In this document: positions 1-6,436 of the stretch, one piece after another
Position numbering within the stretch: the stretch's first letter is position 1
Layout of the letters: every line of letters begins with the position of its first letter
Source of the DNA: Acinetobacter sp. N54.MGS-139
GTDB taxonomy: Bacteria; Pseudomonadota; Gammaproteobacteria; Burkholderiales; Burkholderiaceae_F
NCBI GenBank assembly: GCA_000980495.1
Contig: LARN01000063.1
Span: 1-8,446, forward strand
Length of the DNA stretch: 8,446 bases
Direction of reading: 5' to 3'
Program-made: the position numbers and the translations under genes
The notes under the pieces: generated by a model
Database searches by the model: none
What the model was told of the DNA's origin: nothing
The model's input: the letters and a program-made list of their open reading frames with translations, nothing else

Positions 1-124
1 CGGTCGCCTTGGTTGCTTAGGAAAATTATACGACCTCGCTTGCAGTTCAAGAGGGCGTTAGTGGCAAGCAGAAATCCCAAAAACTACTAATTGAAGACTA
101 AGAAATAGTGTTCCGGTTTAAGTG
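1..124. other. Left-edge intergenic stretch without a recognised gene
   Basis: No gene can be supported here. One plus-strand frame is open from base 1 to a TAA at 88-90 (29 codons, rich in Arg and Lys). It could be the tail of a gene entering from the left, but it matches nothing I recognise and is short enough to be chance. I see no tRNA-like cloverleaf. The only other signal is the minus-strand TATAAT listed separately. Confidence 0.4.
25..30 (-). promoter_or_regulatory. Candidate -10 hexamer for a minus-strand gene beyond the left edge
   Basis: Read on the minus strand this is an exact TATAAT, preceded by GTCG. It lies beyond the putative terminator of the PheC-like gene, where the promoter of the next minus-strand gene would be expected. 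A TTGAAC sits only 14 bases upstream, which is short for a -35 box, and no hexamer at 16-18 bases is convincing. The gene it would serve lies outside the window, so this call is tentative. Confidence 0.3.
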
Positions 125-167
125 AAAAGCCGCAGCAAATTCCGACACGATCGGTTTTGTCTGCGGC
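125..167 (-). terminator. Putative intrinsic terminator of the PheC-like gene
   Basis: The arms GCCGCAG (129-135) and CTGCGGC (161-167) pair perfectly. The stem can continue inward through CAAA/TTTG and CCGA/TCGG around a five-base loop, with small internal mismatches. On the minus strand the hairpin is followed by TTTT (125-128) and then CACTT, so the U-tract is short. It begins about 30 bases past the stop codon of the PheC-like gene, the right place and orientation for its terminator. Confidence 0.6.
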
Positions 168-195
168 CTGTTTTGACTAAGGCGTCAAATGAAGA

Positions 196-984
196 TTACT
201 TAATGTACTGTTCTTCCCACTTAGCCATGGTGCCGTTGTCCTTGATGGTCTTCATCCAGTCGTTCACAGTGGCTTCAAGTTTCGGATAACCCTGTTTCAT
301 CAGAACACCGAAGTGGTTTTCTGTGAAGGGTTTGTCGACCAGCGGAGCAGCAACCTTAGGATTGTCCTTGGCGTAGCGGCGAGCTTCCATCGTTTCGGTG
401 ATCATGACATCGGCTTTGCCTTCGCCGACCAAGCCCGGGATCTCAGCATTGTGTTCATGCATCATGAGCTGAGCTTTCGGAGTCATTTCCTTGGCAAATT
501 TTTCGTTGGTGCCTCCCGGGTTGTACATCACGCGAACGGACGGCTGGTTGACGTCGTTCAATTCTTTGAACTGACCCGCCTTGTTCTTAGTGACGAGAAT
601 CGTTTTACCGAAAGTGAGATAACCGTCGGACATGGTCATGACCTTTTTACGGGCATCCGTAACGGTAATACCGCTCATGGCAACGTCAAACTTATCGGCC
701 ATTGTGTCGGCCTGTAATGTCTTCCAAGAGGTCGGAACATATTTGAGCTTAACACCGAGGTATTTGGCCAGGGACTGAGCCATTTCTGCGTCAAAGCCTT
801 CGTATTTCCCGGTTTCTTTGTTGAGGTAGCTCATCGGCTTGTAATCGCCGGTAGAACCGACTAAGAGTTCGCCGGAGGCCTTAATTTGTTCTAAGGAGCG
901 GGCCTCTGCCATGCTGGCAAATGCAGCAGTCACAGCAGCTAAGGATAAAACCAAAATGGAAGTGACAAGTTTTCCGTGCTTCAT
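196..984 (-). CDS. PheC-like periplasmic solute-binding protein, putative cyclohexadienyl dehydratase
   Basis: This 262-residue exported protein has the type II periplasmic binding fold of polar amino acid ABC transporters (SBP_bac_3). Residues 1-28 form a signal peptide with a likely cut after Ala-Glu-Ala. The mature part closely resembles P. aeruginosa PheC, which converts prephenate to phenylpyruvate and arogenate to phenylalanine in the periplasm. Shared blocks are TGDYKP (45-50), VPTSW (83-87), FDVAMSGI (99-106) and NPGGTNEKFA (155-164). By eye, PheC Asp21, Trp60, Lys100, Asn133 and the catalytic Glu173 correspond to Asp47, Trp87, Lys127, Asn160 and Glu200. PheC Asp170 is replaced by Glu197. 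The start at 984 is chosen because AGGAGA precedes it and the signal peptide begins there; an in-frame extension to 1119 would run through the promoter. No permease or ATPase gene lies beside it, which is more usual for an enzyme or an orphan binding protein. True amino acid binding remains possible. Confidence 0.8.
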   Translation of the reverse strand: MKHGKLVTSILVLSLAAVTAAFASMAEARSLEQIKASGELLVGSTGDYKPMSYLNKETGKYEGFDAEMAQSLAKYLGVKLKYVPTSWKTLQADTMADKFDVAMSGITVTDARKKVMTMSDGYLTFGKTILVTKNKAGQFKELNDVNQPSVRVMYNPGGTNEKFAKEMTPKAQLMMHEHNAEIPGLVGEGKADVMITETMEARRYAKDNPKVAAPLVDKPFTENHFGVLMKQGYPKLEATVNDWMKTIKDNGTMAKWEEQYIK

Positions 985-994
985 TTTTATAAGT

Positions 995-1000
995 TCTCCT
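995..1000 (-). promoter_or_regulatory. Ribosome binding site that fixes the start of the PheC-like gene
   Basis: On the minus strand this reads AGGAGA, ten bases before the ATG at 984-982. It settles the start choice: the longer in-frame reading up to 1119 would add 45 residues ahead of a good signal peptide and lacks support. Confidence 0.75.
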
Positions 1001-1020
1001 AAACGAGGTTTGATCGACTC

Positions 1021-1049
1021 AGTATACGACTCAAAACCATCTAAAACAA
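1021..1049 (-). promoter_or_regulatory. Candidate sigma-70 promoter for the PheC-like gene
   Basis: On the minus strand TATACT (1021-1026, five of six consensus bases) is preceded at 17 bases by TTGTTT (1044-1049, three of six). Transcription would start near 1014 and give a leader of about 30 bases containing the ribosome binding site. As with the TATAAT at 25-30, the -10 is immediately preceded by GTCG. The -35 match is weak. Confidence 0.45.
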
Positions 1050-1118
1050 AAATAAATCCCATTCTTTTAAAAGATTTCGCAAATATTTCCCGTTTTATTT
1101 GCGGCGAGTGGGAACGCA

Positions 1119-1140
1119 AAGCCTTTTAATTTCAAGGCTT
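1119..1140 (-). terminator. Weak hairpin downstream of truC, possible terminator
   Basis: AAGCCTT (1119-1125) and AAGGCTT (1134-1140) form a perfect 7-bp stem with an eight-base loop. On the minus strand the 3' flank is only TGCGTT after the stem's own terminal TT, so the U-tract is poor. On the plus strand the flank is AAAAG, so it is not a plus-strand terminator. It lies 27 bases past the truC stop, upstream of the promoter of the next gene, which makes terminator function plausible but not certain. Confidence 0.35.
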
Positions 1141-1166
1141 AAAAGTATTAAGGTCTTCTTCAGACA

Positions 1167-1940
1167 TTATTTTAGCAAAATATCTGAATAATCAAATAAA
1201 TGCCATTCTTTAAAATAAGAAGCATGCAAAGAATTACCCCATCTGAGACGCTCGATGATCTGCAGCATAAGGCCGCTCGGCTGGTCTTCAATGGTGAGTC
1301 GTTTTTGAGTCCGAGGATGGATGAAGCTGATTCGGCCGCAGTGGAGAAGGAGGCGATCTCCGCCGAAATACTCCGCAAGAGCGCGGTTCAGAGGCCCTTT
1401 GCCGTAAGTCGCATCTCCGATGATCGGATGTGCGAGATGTTTGAGATGTCGTCTCAGTTGATGACGCCTGCCGGTAGCGAGTTCAAGAAGAACTAAGGAG
1501 AGGCGGGTGGTATCAAATTTTCCCGAAGGAACGGGTACCTCGGCTTCTGCCAATTTATGAAGATAAGAGAGTGCGTCTTGAGCTACTGTCTTCTGAACTC
1601 TCAGGTAGGGATCAACCGGGGGCTTTAGTGCATGGCGGATTTCAATATCTTCCGGTGTCCAGCCGCGTGCGACTGCGTAGTAGCGTTTATGGAAAGTTTC
1701 ATGAGTTTGCTGACTCAGTGCCGAAACTATCTCCCTGTTGAGCCCGAACATCAGGATTCCGGAAGTGCCTCGATCCAGACGATAAACCGGACTCACGCGT
1801 TGGCCGATCTGATCGCGCAGCAACTGCAGTGCAAACTCGGTGTCGCCGTTGGCAATTTCCGTTCGGTGCGTCAGCATCTTTTCCGGCTTGGAGACAACGA
1901 CAAGGTCTTCGTCTTGATAGAGGATTTTCAGTACGGTCAT
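1167..1940 (-). CDS. truC: tRNA pseudouridine(65) synthase TruC, RluA family
   Basis: TruC isomerises uridine 65 in the T-arm of certain tRNAs to pseudouridine. The 257-residue product starts like E. coli TruC (ILYQDE at 6-11) and carries the RluA-family catalytic block YRLDRGTSG (53-61) with Asp56 as the nucleophile. It also has the family motifs KRYYAVARGW (85-94) and RRHQLRRHLKHLAHPIIGD (158-176). The internal insertion and PSGKFDTTR region (138-146) match TruC better than RluA, RluC or RluD, and there is no N-terminal S4 domain. About 20 C-terminal residues past RLRWG have no counterpart I recognise. The ATG start agrees with the family N-terminus, but no Shine-Dalgarno sequence precedes it. 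Only 42 bases separate it from the end of the upstream terminator's U-tract, so its promoter is unclear. RluA paralogues with other RNA targets cannot be excluded. Confidence 0.87.
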   Translation of the reverse strand: MTVLKILYQDEDLVVVSKPEKMLTHRTEIANGDTEFALQLLRDQIGQRVSPVYRLDRGTSGILMFGLNREIVSALSQQTHETFHKRYYAVARGWTPEDIEIRHALKPPVDPYLRVQKTVAQDALSYLHKLAEAEVPVPSGKFDTTRLSLVLLELATGRRHQLRRHLKHLAHPIIGDATYGKGPLNRALAEYFGGDRLLLHCGRISFIHPRTQKRLTIEDQPSGLMLQIIERLRWGNSLHASYFKEWHLFDYSDILLK

Positions 1941-1982
1941 GAGCGGAAAGTTCGGAGAAGGAAGCGCCGGCAGAGGGATCGG

Positions 1983-2019
1983 TAAAAAATAAGGACTCGA
2001 TTCTAGCGAACCGAGTCCT
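1983..2019 (-). terminator. Strong intrinsic terminator after the yeiH-like gene
   Basis: AGGACTCG (1992-1999) pairs perfectly with CGAGTCCT (2012-2019), and TTC/GAA extends the stem inside one mismatch, leaving a TAGC loop. On the minus strand the stem is followed by TTATTTTTTA (1982-1991), a good U-tract. It sits 29 bases past the stop of the YeiH-family gene and marks the end of the four-gene set that begins with DAHP synthase. Confidence 0.85.
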
Positions 2020-2048
2020 AAGAAGAAAGATGAAACTAAAGCATCAAA

Positions 2049-3071
2049 TTAACCGCGGATCAGGAAGATACCGATGATAACCCACAGCAGGAGGAAGACT
2101 GTATCGATGCTCATCAGCACGATCGGTGTCCAGCCGACTTCCTTCAGTTTGCCCAGAGAGGTCTTTAAACCAAGGGCAGAAATGGAAATCAAAATGAACA
2201 GTCTGGAGATTTCGCCGAGTGTGTTGGAGACATTCGTCGGAATAATTCCAGTGCAGTTCAAAGCGGCCAGAGCGATGAAGCCGAGCAGGAACATCGGAAT
2301 GTTCTTGTACCAGGGCTTGGCTTTCTCTTCTTCAGTGCGATGTGCCTTAGAGGGAAAGACAAACATGAAGATGATGAGGATCGGGATCAGAAGAGCGACA
2401 CGAATCATCTTCGTCAAGCTCGCGATTTCCAGTGCGTCCGGCCCGATCATGGCGCCGGCGCCCACGACCTGTGCAACGTCGTGAATGGTACCGCCTAAGA
2501 AGATGCCGGCATCGATGTGGTCAAAGCCGCACCATCCGGAGATGAACGGATAAAGAACCATAGCGAGGGTGGACAGGGCGGTAACCGTGACCACGATAGC
2601 AAGCAGAGCCTGTTCTCTTAACTGCTTATGGTTGAATGTGGCAGCTAAGGCAATAGCGGCAGACGCACCGCAAATAGCGGTAGAGGCGGCAGCCAGTGTG
2701 CCTTCGGTAAGCGGCCACTTAGAAAAACGGGTAATGAAAGCGCCGAAGAGCAGTGTGGCAAACACACCACCGATAATCATGGCAAGCAGGGCCGGAGACA
2801 GGAGTCCCAGCTGGCTCGCGGTGATTTTGGCACCTAACAGGCCTACGCCCCATCGGAGAACGGTTGTGGAGCAAAAATGAATACCGGCAAGCGTTCTCCG
2901 GTCCTCTGAGAGGAAGTGGAAAGCCATACCGATTAACAAGGCGAACAAAACAGCAGGACCGCCGTAGTGTTCAGAGACGAATAGTGAGGCAGCGCCGATA
3001 ATGACGGCCATAAGCGTTCCGCGCCAGCGCGTTTCCAGCCAGTGTTTCAAACTAACTTTTTCTGTGGTCAT
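2049..3071 (-). CDS. YeiH-family (UPF0324) putative sulfate exporter, membrane protein
   Basis: This 340-residue inner-membrane protein belongs to the YeiH/UPF0324 family (Cons_hypoth698), usually described as putative sulfate exporters; the substrate is not firmly established. It shows family signatures STAICGASAAI (130-140), GGTIHDVAQVVGAG (193-206) and KMIRV (221-225). About nine to eleven hydrophobic segments are visible, including roughly 20-33, 39-54, 92-113, 155-175, 225-240, 258-275, 289-302 and 315-338. A charged loop at 241-256 is likely cytoplasmic. The length is normal for the family. The start is three bases after the stop of the aminopeptidase gene; AAGAGA lies ten bases upstream inside that gene, so translation is probably coupled. 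It is the last gene of the set and is followed by the strong terminator at 1983-2019. There is no LysR regulator or sulfur gene beside it to suggest a substrate. Confidence 0.87.
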   Translation of the reverse strand: MTTEKVSLKHWLETRWRGTLMAVIIGAASLFVSEHYGGPAVLFALLIGMAFHFLSEDRRTLAGIHFCSTTVLRWGVGLLGAKITASQLGLLSPALLAMIIGGVFATLLFGAFITRFSKWPLTEGTLAAASTAICGASAAIALAATFNHKQLREQALLAIVVTVTALSTLAMVLYPFISGWCGFDHIDAGIFLGGTIHDVAQVVGAGAMIGPDALEIASLTKMIRVALLIPILIIFMFVFPSKAHRTEEEKAKPWYKNIPMFLLGFIALAALNCTGIIPTNVSNTLGEISRLFILISISALGLKTSLGKLKEVGWTPIVLMSIDTVFLLLWVIIGIFLIRG

Positions 3072-3074
3072 GTT

Positions 3075-4889
3075 TTAAATTTCTCTTGTGTTCCATACGA
3101 GCCACACAATGGTGGGCTCGTCATGAATGTGCGGGAGCACCTTCTGACGGACAAGAGTGTGGTACTCGTTCAGCCATTTCTTTTCGTCGGGCTGCAGCCT
3201 TTCCGGAATGACGGCAGAAAGGTCTATCGGACAAAGAGTTAGTGTTCTGAATTTCAAGAAACGTCCGAATTCATTTTCTTCTGCGAATTCGGTCGCCACC
3301 AAATTTTCAATGCGGATACCCCAGCGGCCGGGACGATAAATACCGGGTTCATCACTGGTCACCATGCCTTCGGACATTGCTGTCTCTTTCGAGATAAACG
3401 CATCGGAACGAGGGCTTATCCGCGGGTAACTAATCCTCTGCGGCCCTTCGTGAACATTAAGGAAAAATCCGACGCCATGGCCCGTTCCATGCCCAAAATT
3501 AGCAAAATGTTGCCAGATGGGTGCCCGCGCAATCGGGTCTAATATCTGCGAGGAAATACCGTCGGGAAATACCGCCATCGCGAGCCTAATATTTGCCCGT
3601 AATACAGCGGTGTAATCTTCCTTCATTAAGTCGGTTGCTTCGCCGATCAACTTTGTACGGGTGATGTCCGTCGTACCTTCTGGAAATTGAGCTCCGGAAT
3701 CAATGAGAAGGAATCCGTTCCCCCTGATTTGGGCGCCTCCGGTTTTCTCCGGTTGGTAGTGGGGGAGTGCGGCGTTTGGTCCGAACGCAGAAATCGTTTC
3801 GAAGCTAAGAGAAATATATCCCGGAAGAGATTTTCTGAAATAAAGAAGCTTGTCGGCGAGCGACTGCTCCGTCATTTCCTCTTTGCCTAAATTGCGGTCG
3901 AGCCACGCGAAGAACCGCACTAAAGCAACACCGTCTTTGAGCATCGCCTCCGAGATTAATTCGATCTCTTCCGGCGTTTTAAGCGCTTTCATGAGCTCGA
4001 TAGGATTAGGCAATTCCAGCTGAGTGATTTGTTCCGGTAAGCGTGACAGAAGAGAGGCATTGATTTCTTCCGGGTCGGCCAGTACGGTTCCTGAGGAAAG
4101 AGATGCGAGTGCTGCACCGACGGAATGGTAAGGTGCTAAGACAACTCCTTCCTCAGCCAATTGTTCTTTCAGATCGGCAGGAACTTTTTCTTCGTTGATA
4201 AAAAGGGTGGCATTCCCTTTAGCCGGAATCAGCGAGTAGGCGTAGAAGACCGGGTTGTCCGGCACATCGGAACCGCGCAGATTAAAGATCCAGGCGATAT
4301 CGTCGAGCTTAGATGTGAGCAGGTAGTCGGCGCCCTCTTTTTTGAGAACCTCACGCAGAGCGGTAAGTTTCTGTTCTCGGTTTCGCGGGGAAACTGTATG
4401 GTCAAAGATCGGCTTTTCAGTGCGTTCCGGTCTTTCTTCCCAGATGGTTTCTTCGGGCGTCTGACGAACCAGCGAGAGATGAAGATGTTTCTCGGCAAAA
4501 ACTCGGGCGTAATTCTTGGCGTCTTTGCTGGAAATCAATTCGGAGTTGATGCCGACGCAGTCGTTGGCCATCAAGTGCGCGGCAAACCAGTCGGCAAACT
4601 CCGCGGCGTAGCCTTGGTTGAGTTTAACGAGTTCAATGCCGGAGCCCTCGAGCTGCTGCTCGGCCTGAACCCAGTAGCGGGAGTCGGTGACAAGCGCTGC
4701 GGCGTCCTGGGTCACTAAGAGAGATCCTGCAGAGCCCGTGAAGCCCGAAAGCCACTTGCGGAAGGCATAGTGTTCATCTACGTATTCGGAAAGATGAGGG
4801 TCTGCCATCGGGACGATCCAGCCGTTGAGACCGTGATCTTTCAAAAAAAAACGTAATGCAGACAGTCTGCTGCTGATAGAGGAGTTCAC
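3075..4889 (-). CDS. pepP: Xaa-Pro aminopeptidase (aminopeptidase P), long three-domain form, M24B
   Basis: Aminopeptidase P removes the N-terminal residue from peptides whose second residue is proline, using two metal ions, normally manganese. At 604 residues this is the long form, with two creatinase-like N-terminal domains (about 1-135 and 160-300), the M24 pita-bread catalytic domain (about 310-535) and the short M24 C-terminal domain (about 545-604). E. coli PepP is near 440 residues; human cytosolic XPNPEP1 has this longer layout. Metal ligands are Asp397, Asp408, His471 (in HGTGHGVG), Glu514 (in SDEPGIY) and Glu528 (in RIENL). His377, His467 and His480 match the other active-site histidines, so it looks active. 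There is no signal peptide, so it is cytoplasmic. The start is GTG, chosen because GGAGG lies five bases upstream and the product then begins at the family N-terminus. It lies 21 bases after the lipoprotein gene. Confidence 0.93.
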   Translation of the reverse strand: MNSSISSRLSALRFFLKDHGLNGWIVPMADPHLSEYVDEHYAFRKWLSGFTGSAGSLLVTQDAAALVTDSRYWVQAEQQLEGSGIELVKLNQGYAAEFADWFAAHLMANDCVGINSELISSKDAKNYARVFAEKHLHLSLVRQTPEETIWEERPERTEKPIFDHTVSPRNREQKLTALREVLKKEGADYLLTSKLDDIAWIFNLRGSDVPDNPVFYAYSLIPAKGNATLFINEEKVPADLKEQLAEEGVVLAPYHSVGAALASLSSGTVLADPEEINASLLSRLPEQITQLELPNPIELMKALKTPEEIELISEAMLKDGVALVRFFAWLDRNLGKEEMTEQSLADKLLYFRKSLPGYISLSFETISAFGPNAALPHYQPEKTGGAQIRGNGFLLIDSGAQFPEGTTDITRTKLIGEATDLMKEDYTAVLRANIRLAMAVFPDGISSQILDPIARAPIWQHFANFGHGTGHGVGFFLNVHEGPQRISYPRISPRSDAFISKETAMSEGMVTSDEPGIYRPGRWGIRIENLVATEFAEENEFGRFLKFRTLTLCPIDLSAVIPERLQPDEKKWLNEYHTLVRQKVLPHIHDEPTIVWLVWNTREI

Positions 4890-4894
4890 TGAAG

Positions 4895-4899
4895 CCTCC
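4895..4899 (-). promoter_or_regulatory. Ribosome binding site for the GTG start of pepP
   Basis: On the minus strand this reads GGAGG, five bases ahead of GTG at 4889-4887. It is the best Shine-Dalgarno match seen in the window and supports the GTG as the real start; no ATG in frame fits better. It falls in the 21-base gap after the lipoprotein stop codon. Confidence 0.75.
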
Positions 4900-4910
4900 G
4901 CAATGGAAAA

Positions 4911-5267
4911 TTAATAAACTTTGCGAATCGTTGCCGAGAGCGGAGTACCGCTTTCGTCGTTTTCGATCGTCTGGCGGCCGATGTGCATTTTCTCAACACG
5001 CCAGCCGGCATCTCGCAGTTCGTTCAACGTCGCAACGACGTCCAGGTCGGGACATTCGAAGGAAAAACCGGCAAGTTTGGTACCGGCGGTAAAAAGTCCT
5101 GCACCTTTGCAAACGGTTTCCGTACGCAAAGGTGCATCCAGAAGCGGATCAAGACCGGCACGATCGGCGTGCGGGATAAAAGCGGAATGCGGTCCGGTAG
5201 AAGAACACCCCGCTAAAGCCAGAGCAGCAAGCGCTGCGGCAGCTAAAAGTAAGCGTTTACTCACCAT
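4911..5267 (-). CDS. Small lipoprotein of unknown function, coupled to DAHP synthase
   Basis: I do not recognise this 118-residue protein. It has a clear type II signal peptide: Lys-Arg at 4-5, an Ala/Leu-rich core, and lipobox LAGC with the lipidated cysteine at 21. Ser22 and Ser23 follow, which would normally favour the outer membrane. The mature part is about 98 residues, with two cysteines (53 and 72) that could form a disulfide in the periplasm. It has an Asp-rich central stretch and a C-terminal half with mixed alpha/beta character, including LNELRDAGWRVEKMHIG at 81-97. Its ATG overlaps the last eleven bases of the DAHP synthase gene and has only a weak ribosome site, which points to translational coupling. 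A GTG one codon later is an alternative. The lipobox and operon position support a real gene; its job is unknown, and a link to aromatic synthesis is not implied by sequence. Confidence 0.8.
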   Translation of the reverse strand: MVSKRLLLAAAALAALALAGCSSTGPHSAFIPHADRAGLDPLLDAPLRTETVCKGAGLFTAGTKLAGFSFECPDLDVVATLNELRDAGWRVEKMHIGRQTIENDESGTPLSATIRKVY

Positions 5268-6360
5268 TTAATTTCTTATCCAAAAGACGACGATTTGTCA
5301 TGCGCAAAGCATGTTCGGTAGTTTCCCAGTCGATGCAGGCATCGGTGACAGAGACACCGTACTTAAGCTGGGAAAGATCGGCAGGGATCTTTTGATTACC
5401 GGTATTGATGTTGCTCTCCAGCATGACGCCGCAAATCGATTTATTTCCGTTGACGATCTGAGTGATGCAGTCATTTAAAACAAACGGCTGCAGGTCGGGA
5501 TTTTTCATGCTGTTGGCATGCGAGCAGTCGACAACGATGCGGGACTCGACACCGGCATTTTTGAGGGCTTTTTCAGCCAGCATGACGCTCACGGTATCAA
5601 AGTTCGGACGTCCGCCGCCTCCGCGAAGAACCAAGTGGCTGTAACGGTTGCCCTTGGTCTTGATAATGGAGCTTTGGCCGTTTTCATAGATACCGAGGAA
5701 GTAGTGGCTCTGGCGGCTGGCTTTAACTGCATTAATCGAGCTGTCTAACAGGCCGTCGGTGCCGTTCTTGAAACCGACCGGAGCAGACAGACCGCTTGCC
5801 ATTTCTCTGTGGGTTTGGCTTTCGGTTGTGCGGGCACCGATGGCGTACCAGCTGACGAGTTCGCCCAAATACTGAGGACCGAAGGGATCCAAGGCTTCGG
5901 TGGCAACGGCCAGGCCCATCTCATTGATTTTGATCATGAGCTCGCGGGCTTTGAGCATTCCCTTGGCCATGTTGAAGGAGTTGTTCATGTCCGGATCGTT
6001 GATATAGCCTTTCCAGCCCACGACGGTTCTTGGTTTCTCAAAATAAACGCGCATGACCGGGAAGATGGTCTCGGAGATGTGTTCTGAGAGTTCAGCTAAA
6101 CGCTGAGCGTAATCCAGAGCCGCTTTCGGATCATGAATGGAGCACGGGCCTGTGATGACCATTAAACGGTCATCTTCTCCCGTCAAAATCTGTTTGATTT
6201 GGTTTCTGCTTTTGTTGACGTTCTCGGCAGCGGCCTCGGTGAGAGGCGCCATTTTTTTGATTTCAGCCGGAGAAGGCATCGGTGCGAAACCTTCAATATT
6301 GATGTCTTCCAACGAAAAGCCGGCTTGCTGCTTCACTTCGTTTAATTTCGGAGTTTGCAT
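5257..6360 (-). CDS. 3-deoxy-7-phosphoheptulonate (DAHP) synthase, class I AroF/AroG type
   Basis: This cytoplasmic enzyme condenses phosphoenolpyruvate with erythrose 4-phosphate, the first step of the shikimate pathway. With the start at 6360 it has 367 residues and runs about 12 residues longer at the N-terminus than E. coli AroG. All active-site residues align: Cys73 (GPCSIHD), Arg104 and Lys109 (RVYFEKPRT), Arg177 (GARTTES), Lys198 (GFKNGTDG), Arg246 (LRGG), His281 (CSHANS), Glu315 (ESN) and Asp340 (TDAC). The run ATEALDPFGPQYLGEL (153-168) and the ESNI and KYGVSVTDACI blocks look nearer to E. coli AroF/AroH than AroG. The feedback inhibitor (Tyr, Phe or Trp) cannot be told by eye. RGGGGRPN carries an extra residue relative to the E. 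coli loop. In-frame starts at 6372 (ATG) and 6396 (TTG) exist; the latter lies inside the leader hairpin. No start has a clear ribosome site. It heads the four-gene set. Confidence 0.95.
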   Translation of the reverse strand: MQTPKLNEVKQQAGFSLEDINIEGFAPMPSPAEIKKMAPLTEAAAENVNKSRNQIKQILTGEDDRLMVITGPCSIHDPKAALDYAQRLAELSEHISETIFPVMRVYFEKPRTVVGWKGYINDPDMNNSFNMAKGMLKARELMIKINEMGLAVATEALDPFGPQYLGELVSWYAIGARTTESQTHREMASGLSAPVGFKNGTDGLLDSSINAVKASRQSHYFLGIYENGQSSIIKTKGNRYSHLVLRGGGGRPNFDTVSVMLAEKALKNAGVESRIVVDCSHANSMKNPDLQPFVLNDCITQIVNGNKSICGVMLESNINTGNQKIPADLSQLKYGVSVTDACIDWETTEHALRMTNRRLLDKKLNGE

Positions 6361-6371
6361 AAACAACCACA

Positions 6372-6410
6372 TTAAAAATCGGCCGAAGCGGCTCAAGTGT
6401 CAGGCTTCGG
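6372..6410 (-). terminator. Terminator-like hairpin in the DAHP synthase leader, candidate attenuator
   Basis: On the minus strand CCGAAGC (6410-6404) pairs with GCTTCGG (6389-6383) around a 14-base loop, followed by CCGATTTTTAAT (6382-6371). This has the shape of an intrinsic terminator, yet it lies between a TATAAT at 6437-6442 and the DAHP synthase start at 6360. It could be an attenuator for the DAHP synthase unit, a second terminator for the upstream helicase, or a chance inverted repeat. I found no leader peptide rich in Phe, Tyr or Trp; the only small frame (ATG at 6414) has four codons. Confidence 0.45.
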
Positions 6411-6436
6411 TCATAAAAAACAACTATCCTTGTCCG

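Noticed and set aside
38..69. GCTTGC/GCAAGC inverted repeat near the left edge
   Set aside because: Six base pairs around a 20-base loop with no T-run is compatible with chance; not called as a terminator or operator.
985..1119. N-terminal extension of the PheC-like gene up to 1119
   Set aside because: It would place 45 residues before a good signal peptide, bypass the AGGAGA ribosome site and read through the candidate promoter.
4161..4718. Long plus-strand reading frame of 185 codons opposite pepP
   Set aside because: It is antisense to the conserved aminopeptidase P coding region, has no ribosome site and its translation shows no recognisable domain.
6361..6396. Longer DAHP synthase start at TTG 6396 or ATG 6372
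   Set aside because: The TTG lies inside the leader hairpin, neither start has a ribosome site, and the added residues have no counterpart in AroF/AroG. The 6372 ATG cannot be fully excluded.
6400..6414. Four-codon leader peptide (ATG ACC GAA GCC TGA) before DAHP synthase
   Set aside because: It has no ribosome site, no aromatic codons and is too short to act as a classic attenuation sensor.
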